This document shows positions 45,029 to 53,412 of a DNA stretch of 64,000 nucleotides, piece by piece. Under the pieces are notes generated by a model that did no database searches, was not told the origin of the DNA, and saw nothing but the letters and a program-made list of their open reading frames with translations. Origin of the DNA: Trichothermofontia sp964536415 (lineage in GTDB: Bacteria > Cyanobacteriota > Cyanobacteriia > B231); contig CAZHXN010000008.1 of assembly GCA_964536415.1 (NCBI GenBank), positions 8,154-72,153 of the forward strand, read 5' to 3'. The position numbers and the translations under genes were made by a program. The first letter of the stretch is position 1. Each line of letters begins with the position of its first letter.

Positions 45029-46297
45029 ATGGCTAAAGCTTCTAAGGATGGTTTAAAGGATGGTTTACAAGTGACTGCCTCCCCGTCGGAGGTAGCCATC
45101 GCAACTGTAGAGCGGTATGCCTATACGTTAATCCAGAAACACTATCATCGCCTCATCAGTCGTGAAACCCTGGTCCTAAAAGATAAGGACCCAGAAGATC
45201 TGCATCAAATGCGGGTAGCGATTCGGCGGTTGCAAACAGCCTTACAGATTTTTGATGCGGCGATCGTCCTCCCCAAAGCGGCCCAGATTAAATCCCTACA
45301 GGCTGTGACCAAACGCCTGGGTCGGTTGCGTGATCTCGATGTTCAATTAAATACGTTAAACACGGATTATGCCGATAAGCTTGATCCATCTGAGCACCGT
45401 CTCCTCACCCAGGCGATCGCGGTTTTAACCAAACACCGTAAAAAGGCGTTTGCTCAGGTTAAAACGGTGCTGAAAAGCGAAACCTATCAAGAGCTGAAGG
45501 CAGCTTACGAAGCTTGGTTGCTACAGCCCCAGTATACACTTGTGGCCCAACAACCGGTGCGGTTGGTCTTACCAGAATTACTCAGTCCATTGCTGTCAGA
45601 ATTGTTATTACATCCGGGCTGGTTAATTGCAGCGGATGATCAGGCAGCGATCGCCAGTCCAACCTTACATGATCTGCGCAAAACGTGTAAGCATGTGCGC
45701 TACCAGGCGGAATTTTTTACAGATTTCTATGAACCGGCGTTTAAGGATTGGGTGGAAGAGATTAAAGGGCTGCAAGATAGCCTGGGAACGGTTCATGATA
45801 TGCAGGTATTGCAACAGATTTTGATTAAGTCGGTCCCAGAGTGGGTAGAATCTATTCACCTGCGGCAAATGATTGAAGAACAGCATGAGCTGGCCCTGGG
45901 GCTATGGCGATCGGTGCAGGCGAAATACCTCAGCCCCGACTATCGCTTATACCTGCATCAGTTGTTGCTGTCGCCGCTTTTACCTCTGCACTCAGAGACG
46001 CCTGCAATTGAAGAGGCCGATGAGGGGGCGACGATCGTAGAACGTTCTGACATCCCCCCTGAACGATCGGCTGCAACCGCCGCTAGCGTAGATCCTCAGC
46101 ATGATGCGGCTATGGTTGCTGAACCCCCGACTGCACCAGCGGAGCAACCACCAGCCATAAAACCTAAACGTCGTCGAACAGCTTCGACAGCAAAAAAATC
46201 ACCGACACCGAGAGCGCCGCAATCGACTCCCCCCGTGAAGGCTAAGCCTCAAGCAATCCCCAACGAATCACCTGCCGATGCAACGGCGTCTGATTAA
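45029..46297 (+). CDS. CHAD-domain protein
   Basis: About 422 aa. The CHAD domain (~25-300) has the conserved His/Arg-rich helices: LHQMRVAIRRLQTALQIF, LRDLDVQLN and LHDLRKTCKHVRYQAEFF, which form a basic surface that binds polyphosphate (shown for related proteins). The C-terminal ~110 residues are Pro/Ala/Lys-rich (KPKRRRTASTAKKS) and probably disordered. The frame extends to a TTG at 44990 and a GTG at 45011; ATG 45029 starts MAKASKDGLKDG. It lies behind the RRM gene with a 178-bp gap. No CYTH partner is seen. Confidence 0.87.
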   Translation: MAKASKDGLKDGLQVTASPSEVAIATVERYAYTLIQKHYHRLISRETLVLKDKDPEDLHQMRVAIRRLQTALQIFDAAIVLPKAAQIKSLQAVTKRLGRLRDLDVQLNTLNTDYADKLDPSEHRLLTQAIAVLTKHRKKAFAQVKTVLKSETYQELKAAYEAWLLQPQYTLVAQQPVRLVLPELLSPLLSELLLHPGWLIAADDQAAIASPTLHDLRKTCKHVRYQAEFFTDFYEPAFKDWVEEIKGLQDSLGTVHDMQVLQQILIKSVPEWVESIHLRQMIEEQHELALGLWRSVQAKYLSPDYRLYLHQLLLSPLLPLHSETPAIEEADEGATIVERSDIPPERSAATAASVDPQHDAAMVAEPPTAPAEQPPAIKPKRRRTASTAKKSPTPRAPQSTPPVKAKPQAIPNESPADATASD

Positions 46298-46362
46298 TAT
46301 GCAACGGTGTCTGATTTTAATATTCTGATGAATATAACGTCGCGATCGTTCTAGGCAGGCCT

Positions 46363-47370
46363 GTGACCCGTTCACGATTAATGTGTAAATTGGCCCGATC
46401 GCTTTTTGACAGTGGGGCCGAACAAGACCTCTGGCTGGCAGCCCTCACCCAACCCCAGGCGGTACCATCAGCGATCGCATGGTGCCAACCCCGACCAGAG
46501 CCACTTCCCTTTGCCGTTGAACCGCCGTTAGACTGGCAACCGGCTTTTGTCGATCGCCTTCCCGTCGATACTCGACCGGGCCAACATCCCCTGCACACCC
46601 AGGGAGCTTACTATTGCTTAGATTTCTCTTCAGTATTTGCGGCCTATCCCGTGTTGACCATACCACAACCCGTGCGGACGGTGATTGATGTGTGTGCAGC
46701 ACCAGGGGGCAAAAGTATTCTCGCCGCCGTGGGATTGCAACCCCAAGTGTTGATCAGTAATGAGACGATCGGTAAACGCTTGGGGATGTTGATCAGTAAT
46801 TTGCAACGTTGCCAGATCCGATCGGCAATTGTGTGTCATCGGGATTCTCAGGTTTTGGCGCAATATTTACCCGCCACTGCGGATGTGGTCATCGTCGATG
46901 CCCCCTGTACGGGACAGTCCTTACTGGCTAAAGGCGAAGCAGCACCGGGGTGTTTTCATCCAGTCACGATTAATAAAAATGCTAATCGCCAAAAACGGAT
47001 TCTGGCCAATGCGGCCCAATTGGTCAAACCAGACGGTTATTTAGCCTATATGACCTGCGCCTATTCCCCGGCTGAAAATGAGCAGGTTACTGACTGGTTA
47101 TTAGAACGATTTCCCCAGTTCCAACCCTGTGAAATCCCGCCTCTGGCTGCCTTTCAATCCCAACTGACGGCCATGCCCTGCTATCGGCTGTTTCCCCAAG
47201 CGGGATTAGGGGCTGGGGGGTTTACAGCCCTGTTTCAGCACCGGGGGACCGGCGAGACTAACCCAATTACGGAGGTTGCCTTAACCGCGATCGGGAGGTG
47301 TTGGCTGGGCCAAGAGAGCGAGGTTAGGCGACCGCCAGCGCTAGCGTGTCAGTCGGAATACCAGGGATGA
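46363..47370 (+). CDS. RsmB/NOP-family RNA m5C methyltransferase
   Basis: 335-aa (GTG start; ATG at 46381 is an alternative). SAM motif VIDVCAAPGGKSILAA at ~110-125, catalytic and release cysteines in VDAPCTGQSLL and MTCAYSPAENEQVTDWLL, and the C-terminal strand LFPQAGLGAGGFTALFQ. The N-terminal RNA-binding domain of RsmB is absent, so it is a short variant that modifies rRNA or tRNA cytosine-5. The exact target is unknown. It follows the CHAD gene in the same direction by 66 bp. Confidence 0.92.
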   Translation: MTRSRLMCKLARSLFDSGAEQDLWLAALTQPQAVPSAIAWCQPRPEPLPFAVEPPLDWQPAFVDRLPVDTRPGQHPLHTQGAYYCLDFSSVFAAYPVLTIPQPVRTVIDVCAAPGGKSILAAVGLQPQVLISNETIGKRLGMLISNLQRCQIRSAIVCHRDSQVLAQYLPATADVVIVDAPCTGQSLLAKGEAAPGCFHPVTINKNANRQKRILANAAQLVKPDGYLAYMTCAYSPAENEQVTDWLLERFPQFQPCEIPPLAAFQSQLTAMPCYRLFPQAGLGAGGFTALFQHRGTGETNPITEVALTAIGRCWLGQESEVRRPPALACQSEYQG

Positions 47371-47456
47371 AGTTCGTTGGTCGGATCAGGGTGGCCGTTA
47401 CCGGGTCAGTTTGCTCGGAGATGATCGTTGGCTGTTCCGTTCGTTGGGAAGAAGCG

Positions 47457-47486
47457 AAAACCCGAAATTTCTGAGGCAACGGGTTT
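47457..47486 (+). terminator. Hairpin AAAACCCG/CGGGTTTT after the methyltransferase gene
   Basis: Eight-base perfect arms enclosing a 15-base loop and ending in TTTT, about 90 bp past the stop. A reasonable Rho-independent terminator. Confidence 0.5.
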
Positions 47487-47684
47487 TATGCATAGTTCCC
47501 GGAAAACACGGATAGCAATCCAGACTGTCCCCAATTACCAAAGTGCCGCATGGAATTGCTTAAGCCTGACAGCACAGGGCGCTGTCCCCACTCTGGCCCC
47601 TGGGGTACGATCGTTCGACAATGGGCAATTTGTTGGGGTTCTCTGACAAGAGGTTAACTCCGTCCCCCTGTCTTACGCCCACAT

Positions 47685-47716
47685 GGCTCTTCTGAGATTT
47701 GGGTGTAAACAGTGTA
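47685..47716 (+). mobile_element. Truncated MITE end, copy 3
   Basis: GGCTCTTCTGAGATTTGGGT followed by GTAAACAGTGT matches the first ~31 bp of copies 1 and 2. The rest of the element is missing, so this is a decayed fragment. Confidence 0.65.
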
Positions 47717-47732
47717 AACTAATATGCTTTGA

Positions 47733-48899
47733 CTATCTTGTCCCCCACGAGTCAGGAAAGGCTGTAAAATCCTCCGGTCCAATTAAACTAGCTTCAATTC
47801 CAGGGAGGACAGCGATTAATTGGCCCGTATTGCGATCGGTCAAAAGTGTTTCAATCTGACCATCTTGGACAAACTCATCTGAACCCTGCCTAATAATCAA
47901 ATCCGAGAATGTAAGACCAATCGGTAACCGCAGATAATCTTCACCATCGTCATAAAAAACCACATCAAACGTATCTCCAGCCAGGAAATAGGTATCTCGA
48001 CCAGCCCCGCCAATCAGGGTATCTCGACCTAAATCCCCCACTAAACTATCGTCGCCTGCATCCCCTACCAGGGAGTCATTGTCCTTACCGCCATAGAGAA
48101 TATCATCGCCATTACCACCTATGACCGTATCGTTCTCACGATCGCCATAAAGCCAATCATTCCCATCCCCACCAGCGACCCGGTCCAGCCCCTTCCCCCC
48201 GCGTACCGTATCATTGCCCGTCTCACCAGAAAGCAGATCATTTCCCTGACGACCCTGCACAAAATCATGGCCACTCCGGCCCAAGATCATATCGTTAGCG
48301 CGGGTACCCATCAACGTATCGTTAGCATCGGTTCCCATCACCGTATTCGTAACATCCCCAAGATCCTCACCTGCGGAATGCTCATTACCCGTATTGTTTC
48401 CGGAATTATTCCCAGTATTATTCCCAGTATTATTATTGCTGGTATGACCACCACTACTCCCGGAGCCATTCGGAATGATATTATTCCCTGCCGTCCGGCC
48501 AAAGACCTGCACCCAATAGTGGTTGTAGTTGACGCTCCCGGTATCATTCGCGAGGAAGAAATAGCCAACCCCAATACTTTGCAGATTGGGATCAAGGATA
48601 TTCCGGCGATGGTTGGGACTATTCACCCAACCCGCCACCACCTGTTCCGGTGAGGGTTGACCGGCGGCAATATTCTCCGCACCCACTCCGGTAAACCCAA
48701 ACGCCGCCGCCCGACTGACGGCTGTTGACCCGTCCAACCCCGTATGGCTGAAATAATCCCGCAAGGCCATATCTTCGCTGTGGGCCTCAGCCGCCTTAAT
48801 CAAGCGCGAATCGGGAACCAGAGGACCCACACCCGCCCTGGCCCGCTCCTGATTCGTCAGGGCGATCACTTGTTCAATAAAGGCAGTAGACATGGGCAA
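47733..48899 (-). CDS. CAP-domain protein with RTX calcium-binding repeats
   Basis: 388 aa. The N-terminal CAP (SCP/PR-1) domain at ~5-140 shows VIALTNQERARAGVGPL, HSEDMALRDYFSHTGLDG, AENIAAGQ and WVNSPNHRRNILDP with the conserved His and Glu set. A Asn/Gly-rich linker (~150-175, DNA repeat of 12 bp) joins ~8 RTX nonapeptides GGxGxDxLx (~200-330; e.g. GGDGNDWLYGDREND). The C-terminal ~50 residues resemble a type I secretion end. There is no N-terminal signal peptide, consistent with type I secretion. Extracellular adhesion or S-layer-like roles are possible, not shown. Confidence 0.9.
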   Translation of the reverse strand: MPMSTAFIEQVIALTNQERARAGVGPLVPDSRLIKAAEAHSEDMALRDYFSHTGLDGSTAVSRAAAFGFTGVGAENIAAGQPSPEQVVAGWVNSPNHRRNILDPNLQSIGVGYFFLANDTGSVNYNHYWVQVFGRTAGNNIIPNGSGSSGGHTSNNNTGNNTGNNSGNNTGNEHSAGEDLGDVTNTVMGTDANDTLMGTRANDMILGRSGHDFVQGRQGNDLLSGETGNDTVRGGKGLDRVAGGDGNDWLYGDRENDTVIGGNGDDILYGGKDNDSLVGDAGDDSLVGDLGRDTLIGGAGRDTYFLAGDTFDVVFYDDGEDYLRLPIGLTFSDLIIRQGSDEFVQDGQIETLLTDRNTGQLIAVLPGIEASLIGPEDFTAFPDSWGTR

Positions 48900-48981
48900 C
48901 GCTCCGGTGGCAGGTCTGTTGTAGTATACTCACCCCCGCTCCCATGGCGCCGCCCCTGACAGTCAGGTTACCCAACCTGTC

Positions 48982-50438
48982 TCAAAACAGTCGGAACAGG
49001 GTACTGGCCATCGACTTGATCCACGATACCTGCATCCGTTTCATCATCCAGGTTTCTGCAATCCGTTTATTCAGAAATGCCATCGACGGGAAAGAGTGTT
49101 GCAGGAACAGCAGATCATACATCCGCAACCCCTTTTGAATCGCCAGCCCCCATTCATTCACCATTTCACCCGACCCCTCGCCCACTACCGTTGCCGCAAA
49201 GAGACGCCCCGTCGCATTGGTTAACACCTTCACAAAACCCACATCCACCGCTTCCGCGATCGCAGCGCCATAATCTTCATACTTCACCTGCACGGTTTCA
49301 TAGGCAATGCCCCGTGCCTGTAACTCAGCCGCAGAGGGTCCCACGTGGGAAATTTGTGGCTCGGTAAAAATCGTCCAGGGAACTACAAATTTACGGAAAT
49401 CTTGCTTAAAGGGATGGGGCAACACACAATTGGCAATCGCGATCATGCCCTGGTGCATCGCCGCATGGGAATACATCGCATAGCCATTGCAATCCCCCAC
49501 CGCAAAAATATGCTTCTGGCTGGTTTGCAGGTAGCGATTGACTGTAATCCCCTGATCAGTGTACTTCACCCCCGCCTTTTCCAGCGCCAGATCCGAGAAA
49601 TCGAGACGCCGCCCCGTGGCCACCAGCAGCTTTTCGGCCACGATCGCTTCCCCTTCCTCGGTCAAGATCTTCACCCCGTCCTCATGGNNNNNNNNNNNNN
49701 NNNNNNNNNNNNNNNNNNNNNNNNNNNNNNNNNNNNNNNNNCCTCGATGCTTTCTGCTGCAAAGGTTTTCTCCAGTAACGCTACGGCATCGGCATCCACT
49801 CCCCGCAACAGGTGGGGTCCCCGAATAATCATCGTGCAGCGGCTGCCCAACCGGGCAAAGGCTTGGGCCATCTCGCAGGCAATTGAGCCACCCCCCAGGA
49901 TTACCAGACTTTCTGGAACGCGCTCAAGGCTGAACAGGTTGTTATTGGTCAACACTTCCACCTGGTCAATGCCTGGGAAGGGGGGAATGGCGGGCTGGGT
50001 TCCCGTAGCAATAAAAATCCGCCGAGCACTGATGCGGCGTTCACCCGGCGTCCCTGCCCCATCCCCCACAACAACCGTATGGGGGTCCACAAATCGTGCT
50101 TTCCCCTGCTGGAGGAGCAGATCGACCTTGGCAAACATCCGGGTTGTCTTGCTGTCATTGATGTAGCGGATATTGCTCTGGATACGGCCAAAGGGGTCCC
50201 GCACTGAGGGGGGGGGGACCGATTCCAGTTCCATGCGGTTGAGCTTATGCACCACATGGCGGGTTTTGGCCATTCGCAACAATGCCTTACTGGGAATACA
50301 CCCCACATTCATGCACTCGCCCCCCAGCCGATGCCCTTCGATCGCGCAGACCTTCAGGCCCATTTCCGCCGCCATCGCGGAAACAGCCATGCCCGCCGGT
50401 CCCATCCCAATGACCAGAACGTCGTAGTCGTACACCAT
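48982..50438 (-). CDS. Dihydrolipoamide-dehydrogenase-like flavin disulfide reductase, split by an assembly gap
   Basis: Single gene interrupted by 54 Ns (49688-49741). The N-terminal part starts YDYDVLVIGMGPAGMAVSAMAAE (FAD) with the redox pair GGECMNVGCIPSK and the NAD site LVILGGGSIACEMAQAFARLGS. The C-terminal part has LLVATGRRLDFSDLALEKAGV, HIFAVGDCNGYAMYSHAA and the dimerisation domain. Frames on the two sides disagree by the gap length given, so the real gap is not 54 bp. The C-terminal HxxxxE pair of lipoamide dehydrogenases is not obvious, and the substrate may be another disulfide or a quinone. A 38-bp gap separates it from the DUF2892 gene upstream. Confidence 0.85.
49688..49741. 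other. Scaffold gap (54 N)
   Basis: A run of 54 undetermined bases within the disulfide reductase gene. Reading frames on each side are not in register across it. Confidence 0.99.
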
Positions 50439-50476
50439 AGATCTGCCCTCTTTATTGCTGCCCTAATCAATCTGGC

Positions 50477-50683
50477 CTAATTCCGCGTCTGACAGGTCCG
50501 AATGCCCAACAAGCGATAGAGCGGGCAAATGCCCACAATCGCTGTCAAACCAAAGACGGCTCCCGCGATCGTCAACCCAATTCCCAGGGCAGACCCCAGA
50601 TAGACAAAAAAACCCAGGTACAGCGCCACAACAGCCAGCAAGAACCGAAAGATGCGATCAAACGTACCCACATTCGTACTCAT
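50477..50683 (-). CDS. DUF2892 (YgaP-type) inner-membrane protein
   Basis: 68 aa from MSTNVGTFDRIFRFLLAVVALYLG. The N-terminal MSxNVGxxDRxxR signature is that of DUF2892, the membrane part of YgaP rhodanese proteins. Two membrane helices (~14-35 and ~38-55) with GICPLYRLLGIRTC at the end. It is the first gene of a pair with the flavin disulfide reductase. YgaP-type proteins are linked to sulfur or persulfide metabolism; whether this applies is inferred. A promoter with an AT-rich palindrome lies just upstream. Confidence 0.88.
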   Translation of the reverse strand: MSTNVGTFDRIFRFLLAVVALYLGFFVYLGSALGIGLTIAGAVFGLTAIVGICPLYRLLGIRTCQTRN

Positions 50684-50722
50684 GATGATCCTCTCTGAAC
50701 ACAAATATAATTTATCTATCAC

Positions 50723-50752
50723 CATATAATCATCTGGTTATATATTTGTCAA
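50723..50752 (-). promoter_or_regulatory. Promoter overlapping an AT-rich palindrome (possible repressor site)
   Basis: On the minus strand TTGACA (50747-50752), 18-bp spacer and TATATG (50723-50728) form a promoter. Overlapping it, ATATAA (50724-50729) and TTATAT (50738-50743) make a 6-8-6 palindrome between the boxes. ArsR-family repressors of the BigR type use such AT-rich dyads upstream of similar sulfur genes; the assignment is inference. Confidence 0.45.
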
Positions 50753-50837
50753 TTCTATTATTCCTGGCCACCCTTGCCGCGATCGTCATGGTGGCTATTC
50801 TAAATATTATGGTGGCTATTCTAGATATTGGTTTGGC

Positions 50838-52202
50838 TCACAGTTGATTACGGGCCTTGATTTGCAAATAGCGATCGACTAGGTGCAGGCTCACGCGATC
50901 GACGGGCGCATCCAACACCAGCACCCCTCGCTGCTGCAACTGGGCAAAAGCCACCTCTCGCTGGGCCAATACATCCAACGCCACTGCACGGGCATAGACA
51001 CGATCGAGGAGCGATCGTGCCATCAGGCGGTCCCTTGTCTTCGTGTCTGCGTGCCTTGGTGTTTCTCTTTGCCCATCCCTCGCCACCCGATCCACCCCTG
51101 GGTCCCGGAGCGTCACGCAAAACGGCAAATACCGGGGCGTCAAATGCCCCAACGCCGAGAGCAACTCTGCTGATGCCGTCGTATCCACCACCTCCGTAAT
51201 CACCACCACCAACGCCCGACGGGCCTGCTGTTGCACCAACGTCGTCACTGCACCCACATAATCCGGTTCCAGAAGCTCTGGTTGGAGTGGCGTCAATCGA
51301 TCCAGCAAATGGGCGAGGTGTGCCTGTCCCCGTGCCGGCGGCACCCACAGAGTTAACCGCTGATCAAAGACCCCCACCCCAACGCGATCGCCCCGATGCA
51401 AACCTGCCAACGCCAGTGACAGCGTTGCATTTAATCCCCAATCAAAGCGCTGCAATCCCTGCACACGGGCCGTCATCAACCGTCCGCGATCGAGCAAAAT
51501 AATCAGGGTTTGTTCCTGTTCCGTTTCCAACACCCGCACCAGGGGGTGTCCGCGCCGCGCCGTCGCCTTCCAGTCCAGCAAATGCGGATCATCCCCCGCC
51601 ACATAGTCCCGCAGTTCCGCAAACTCAGTACCAATGCCCCGTTGCCGTGCCCGTCGAATTGAACCACTGGCCTGAAGTGTCAGCCGGATCGACAGTTCCC
51701 GCAACCCCATCAGATCGGGATACACCAACACGGTTTGCGGGGCCGGGATGCGCCAATCCTGCCACGCCAGTTGCCAGGGTCCCCGCTGCCGAACGTGGAG
51801 ATCGCCCCAGGCATATTCCCCCCGTTGATCAGGCCGAACGGTATAGGTCAAGGTTTGAGTTTGGTTCGCCGCCAGGGTCAGGGTGAGGGGCATGGCAGAC
51901 CCACCAAATACCTGGGGATAGGCATCATACAGGCAAACTGCTGTCGCCCGTCCCCCACTACGCACCGTGAGATGAACCGGATTATCGCGCCCGATCGACA
52001 ACCGGGAGAGGGGCGATCGCTCAACCTGGACCCGGTGCCCCTTAACCTGGGCGTTGTCTACGAGCATCAGAGCAACGATCACGACGTTGAAGGAGATCAA
52101 CCCCAGTAAAACAAGGGAGTCGGGTAAACCCCAGGTATCGAGGGCAATGGCGATCATCAACCCCAGGGTTAACAGGAGATAGGTGCGTTGTGTGGGGATC
52201 AT
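50838..52202 (-). CDS. DUF58 domain protein
   Basis: 454 aa. Two membrane helices at the N-terminus (LLLTLGLMIAIALDTW, VLLGLISFNVVIVALML), then a beta-rich region, then the DUF58 motif (GSIRRARQRGIGTEFAELRDYVAGDDPHLLDWKATARRGHPLVRV) and a VWA-like C-terminal domain (TLIILLDRGRLM). Family members work with MoxR ATPases, and here the gene overlaps moxR by 4 bp. Between ~375 and ~390 the protein reads RDGQRETPRHADTKTRDR, encoded by a dispersed CCAAGGCAC repeat (51036-51071) that is inserted in frame. Confidence 0.92.
   Translation of the reverse strand: MIPTQRTYLLLTLGLMIAIALDTWGLPDSLVLLGLISFNVVIVALMLVDNAQVKGHRVQVERSPLSRLSIGRDNPVHLTVRSGGRATAVCLYDAYPQVFGGSAMPLTLTLAANQTQTLTYTVRPDQRGEYAWGDLHVRQRGPWQLAWQDWRIPAPQTVLVYPDLMGLRELSIRLTLQASGSIRRARQRGIGTEFAELRDYVAGDDPHLLDWKATARRGHPLVRVLETEQEQTLIILLDRGRLMTARVQGLQRFDWGLNATLSLALAGLHRGDRVGVGVFDQRLTLWVPPARGQAHLAHLLDRLTPLQPELLEPDYVGAVTTLVQQQARRALVVVITEVVDTTASAELLSALGHLTPRYLPFCVTLRDPGVDRVARDGQRETPRHADTKTRDRLMARSLLDRVYARAVALDVLAQREVAFAQLQQRGVLVLDAPVDRVSLHLVDRYLQIKARNQL
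51036..51071 (-). repeat. Dispersed CCAAGGCAC repeat inside the DUF58 gene
   Basis: The minus strand reads AAACACCAAGGCACGCAGAC followed by ACGAAGACAAGGGA. It matches the copy at 21525-21555 and the one at 56227-56260. The host frame stays open. Confidence 0.6.
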
Positions 52203-53149
52203 CGGGGGACTGCCACTTGGTGCAGCAGGTTTTGAATCACGGCCACGATCGCGACGCCATCCAGTTGGGCTTCTGGTTTCAGGATAAGTCGATGTTGTAA
52301 CAGGGTGGGGGCCACCGCCTTCACATCATCGGGGGTCACATAATCCCGTCCATTGATCCAGGCAGTGGCCCGACTGGCTTGGAGCCACAGCACTGCTGCC
52401 CGTGGCGACGCCCCCAGCGCCAGATCAGGATGTTGCCGACTTCGATGGACGATCGCCAGCAGGTAGTCCAGAATCGATTCCTGCATGGTCACGGCCTGCA
52501 CTTCCTGTCGTGCTTGCAACACCTGCGCTACAGTCGCGATCGGTGTCAGGCGATCTAAATCAACCCGTTTGGCCTGGAAGCCTTTCTGGGTATTGAGCAA
52601 CATTTGCTTTTCTGCCTGGGGGTCGGGATAGTCCACGGTGATTTTGAACAGGAAGCGATCGAGTTGGGCTTCGGGCAGGGGATACGTGCCTTCAAATTCC
52701 AGGGGGTTTTGGGTTGCAATCACGTAGAACAAATCGGGCAGAGACCAACTTTTACCATCCAGGGTCACCTGCTGTTCCTCCATTGCTTCTAGCAAGGCGG
52801 ATTGGGTTTTCGGTGGCGTGCGGTTGATTTCATCCGCCAGCAGGATTTGGGTAAACACGGGTCCCTGTTTAAGCGAAAATTTGCGGGTATTCAGGTCAAA
52901 CACATTCGTGCCCACAATATCCGAGGGCAAAATATCCGGGGTGAGTTGAATCCGCCGAAAGTCCGCCTGGATCAGTCGTGCCAGGACTTTGACTAGCAAG
53001 GTTTTACCAGTACCGGGTACCCCCTCGACGATCGCGTGGCCTCCCGCCAACATCGCGACTAATAACTGTTGTGCCACCCCGGCCTGACCAACGACAATTT
53101 GGCTGAGGCTCTGGGTCAGATGGGTGAAGCGGGGGTGTAGGGTACTCAT
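52199..53149 (-). CDS. MoxR-family AAA ATPase
   Basis: 316 aa. Walker A GVPGTGKTLLVKVLA near residue 40, Walker B LLADEINRTPPKTQSALLEAMEE, and sensor motifs FYVIATQNPLEFEGTYPLPEAQLDRFLF are intact. SPRAAVLWLQASRATAWINGRDYVTPDDV is the C-terminal lid. MoxR proteins act as chaperone-like remodellers with VWA/DUF58 partners, which fits the downstream DUF58 gene (4-bp overlap). Upstream lies a fragment of an unrelated ATPase, then DUF4350. Confidence 0.96.
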   Translation of the reverse strand: MSTLHPRFTHLTQSLSQIVVGQAGVAQQLLVAMLAGGHAIVEGVPGTGKTLLVKVLARLIQADFRRIQLTPDILPSDIVGTNVFDLNTRKFSLKQGPVFTQILLADEINRTPPKTQSALLEAMEEQQVTLDGKSWSLPDLFYVIATQNPLEFEGTYPLPEAQLDRFLFKITVDYPDPQAEKQMLLNTQKGFQAKRVDLDRLTPIATVAQVLQARQEVQAVTMQESILDYLLAIVHRSRQHPDLALGASPRAAVLWLQASRATAWINGRDYVTPDDVKAVAPTLLQHRLILKPEAQLDGVAIVAVIQNLLHQVAVPR

Positions 53150-53172
53150 GCGATCGGGGGCTGACGATAGAC

Positions 53173-53412
53173 TTAATCACGCGGTCCCATAATATGGCTC
53201 AAATTACCAATATGGGGAATCGCTCCGTATCGACCCTGAAGATAGCTATTCTCAAAAGAGGCATCGCTACGAATGTTACGGTACTTGGCCAACGAGTATA
53301 CGTTAGTTACGCCATACCTATCTTTTTCTGTAAACCAGATCTGATCCCGACGAAAAATCTTATTACTGAGTAGATAGGTATCATGAGTCACAAAGATCAA
53401 TTGGGCGTGATT
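53173..53412 (-). pseudogene. C-terminal fragment of a COG1106-like AAA ATPase
   Basis: In one minus-strand frame from ~53412 to 53173 the translation reads NHAQLIFVTHDTYLLSNKIF, then RRDQIWFTEKDRYGVTNVYSLAK and YLQGRYGAIPHIGNL. This is the C-terminal end of AAA15/COG1106-type ATPases (often in defence systems), with the switch motif THD and the RRDQIWFxEKD signature. The N-terminal Walker domain is missing. It is wedged between DUF4350 and moxR, so its presence reflects an insertion or recombination. Recognition is from recalled motifs. Confidence 0.72.

Larger units (their letters stand above)
47371..47732. other. Intergenic region with hairpin and MITE fragment
   Basis: 360 bases without a convincing gene. 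A hairpin AAAACCCG/CGGGTTTT (about 47457-47486) may end the upstream transcript; a truncated MITE end is at 47685-47716, directly after the CAP-RTX gene's 3' end. A 72-codon frame here (47428-47646) has no family resemblance or ribosome site. Confidence 0.5.

Noticed and set aside
47428..47646. 72-codon plus-strand frame in the spacer after the RsmB-like gene
   Set aside because: No family resemblance, includes a terminator-like hairpin and has no Shine-Dalgarno.
48267..48653. 128-codon plus-strand frame opposite the CAP-RTX gene
   Set aside because: It is a shadow of the repeat-rich minus-strand gene; Ile- and Pro-rich low-complexity translation, no ribosome site.
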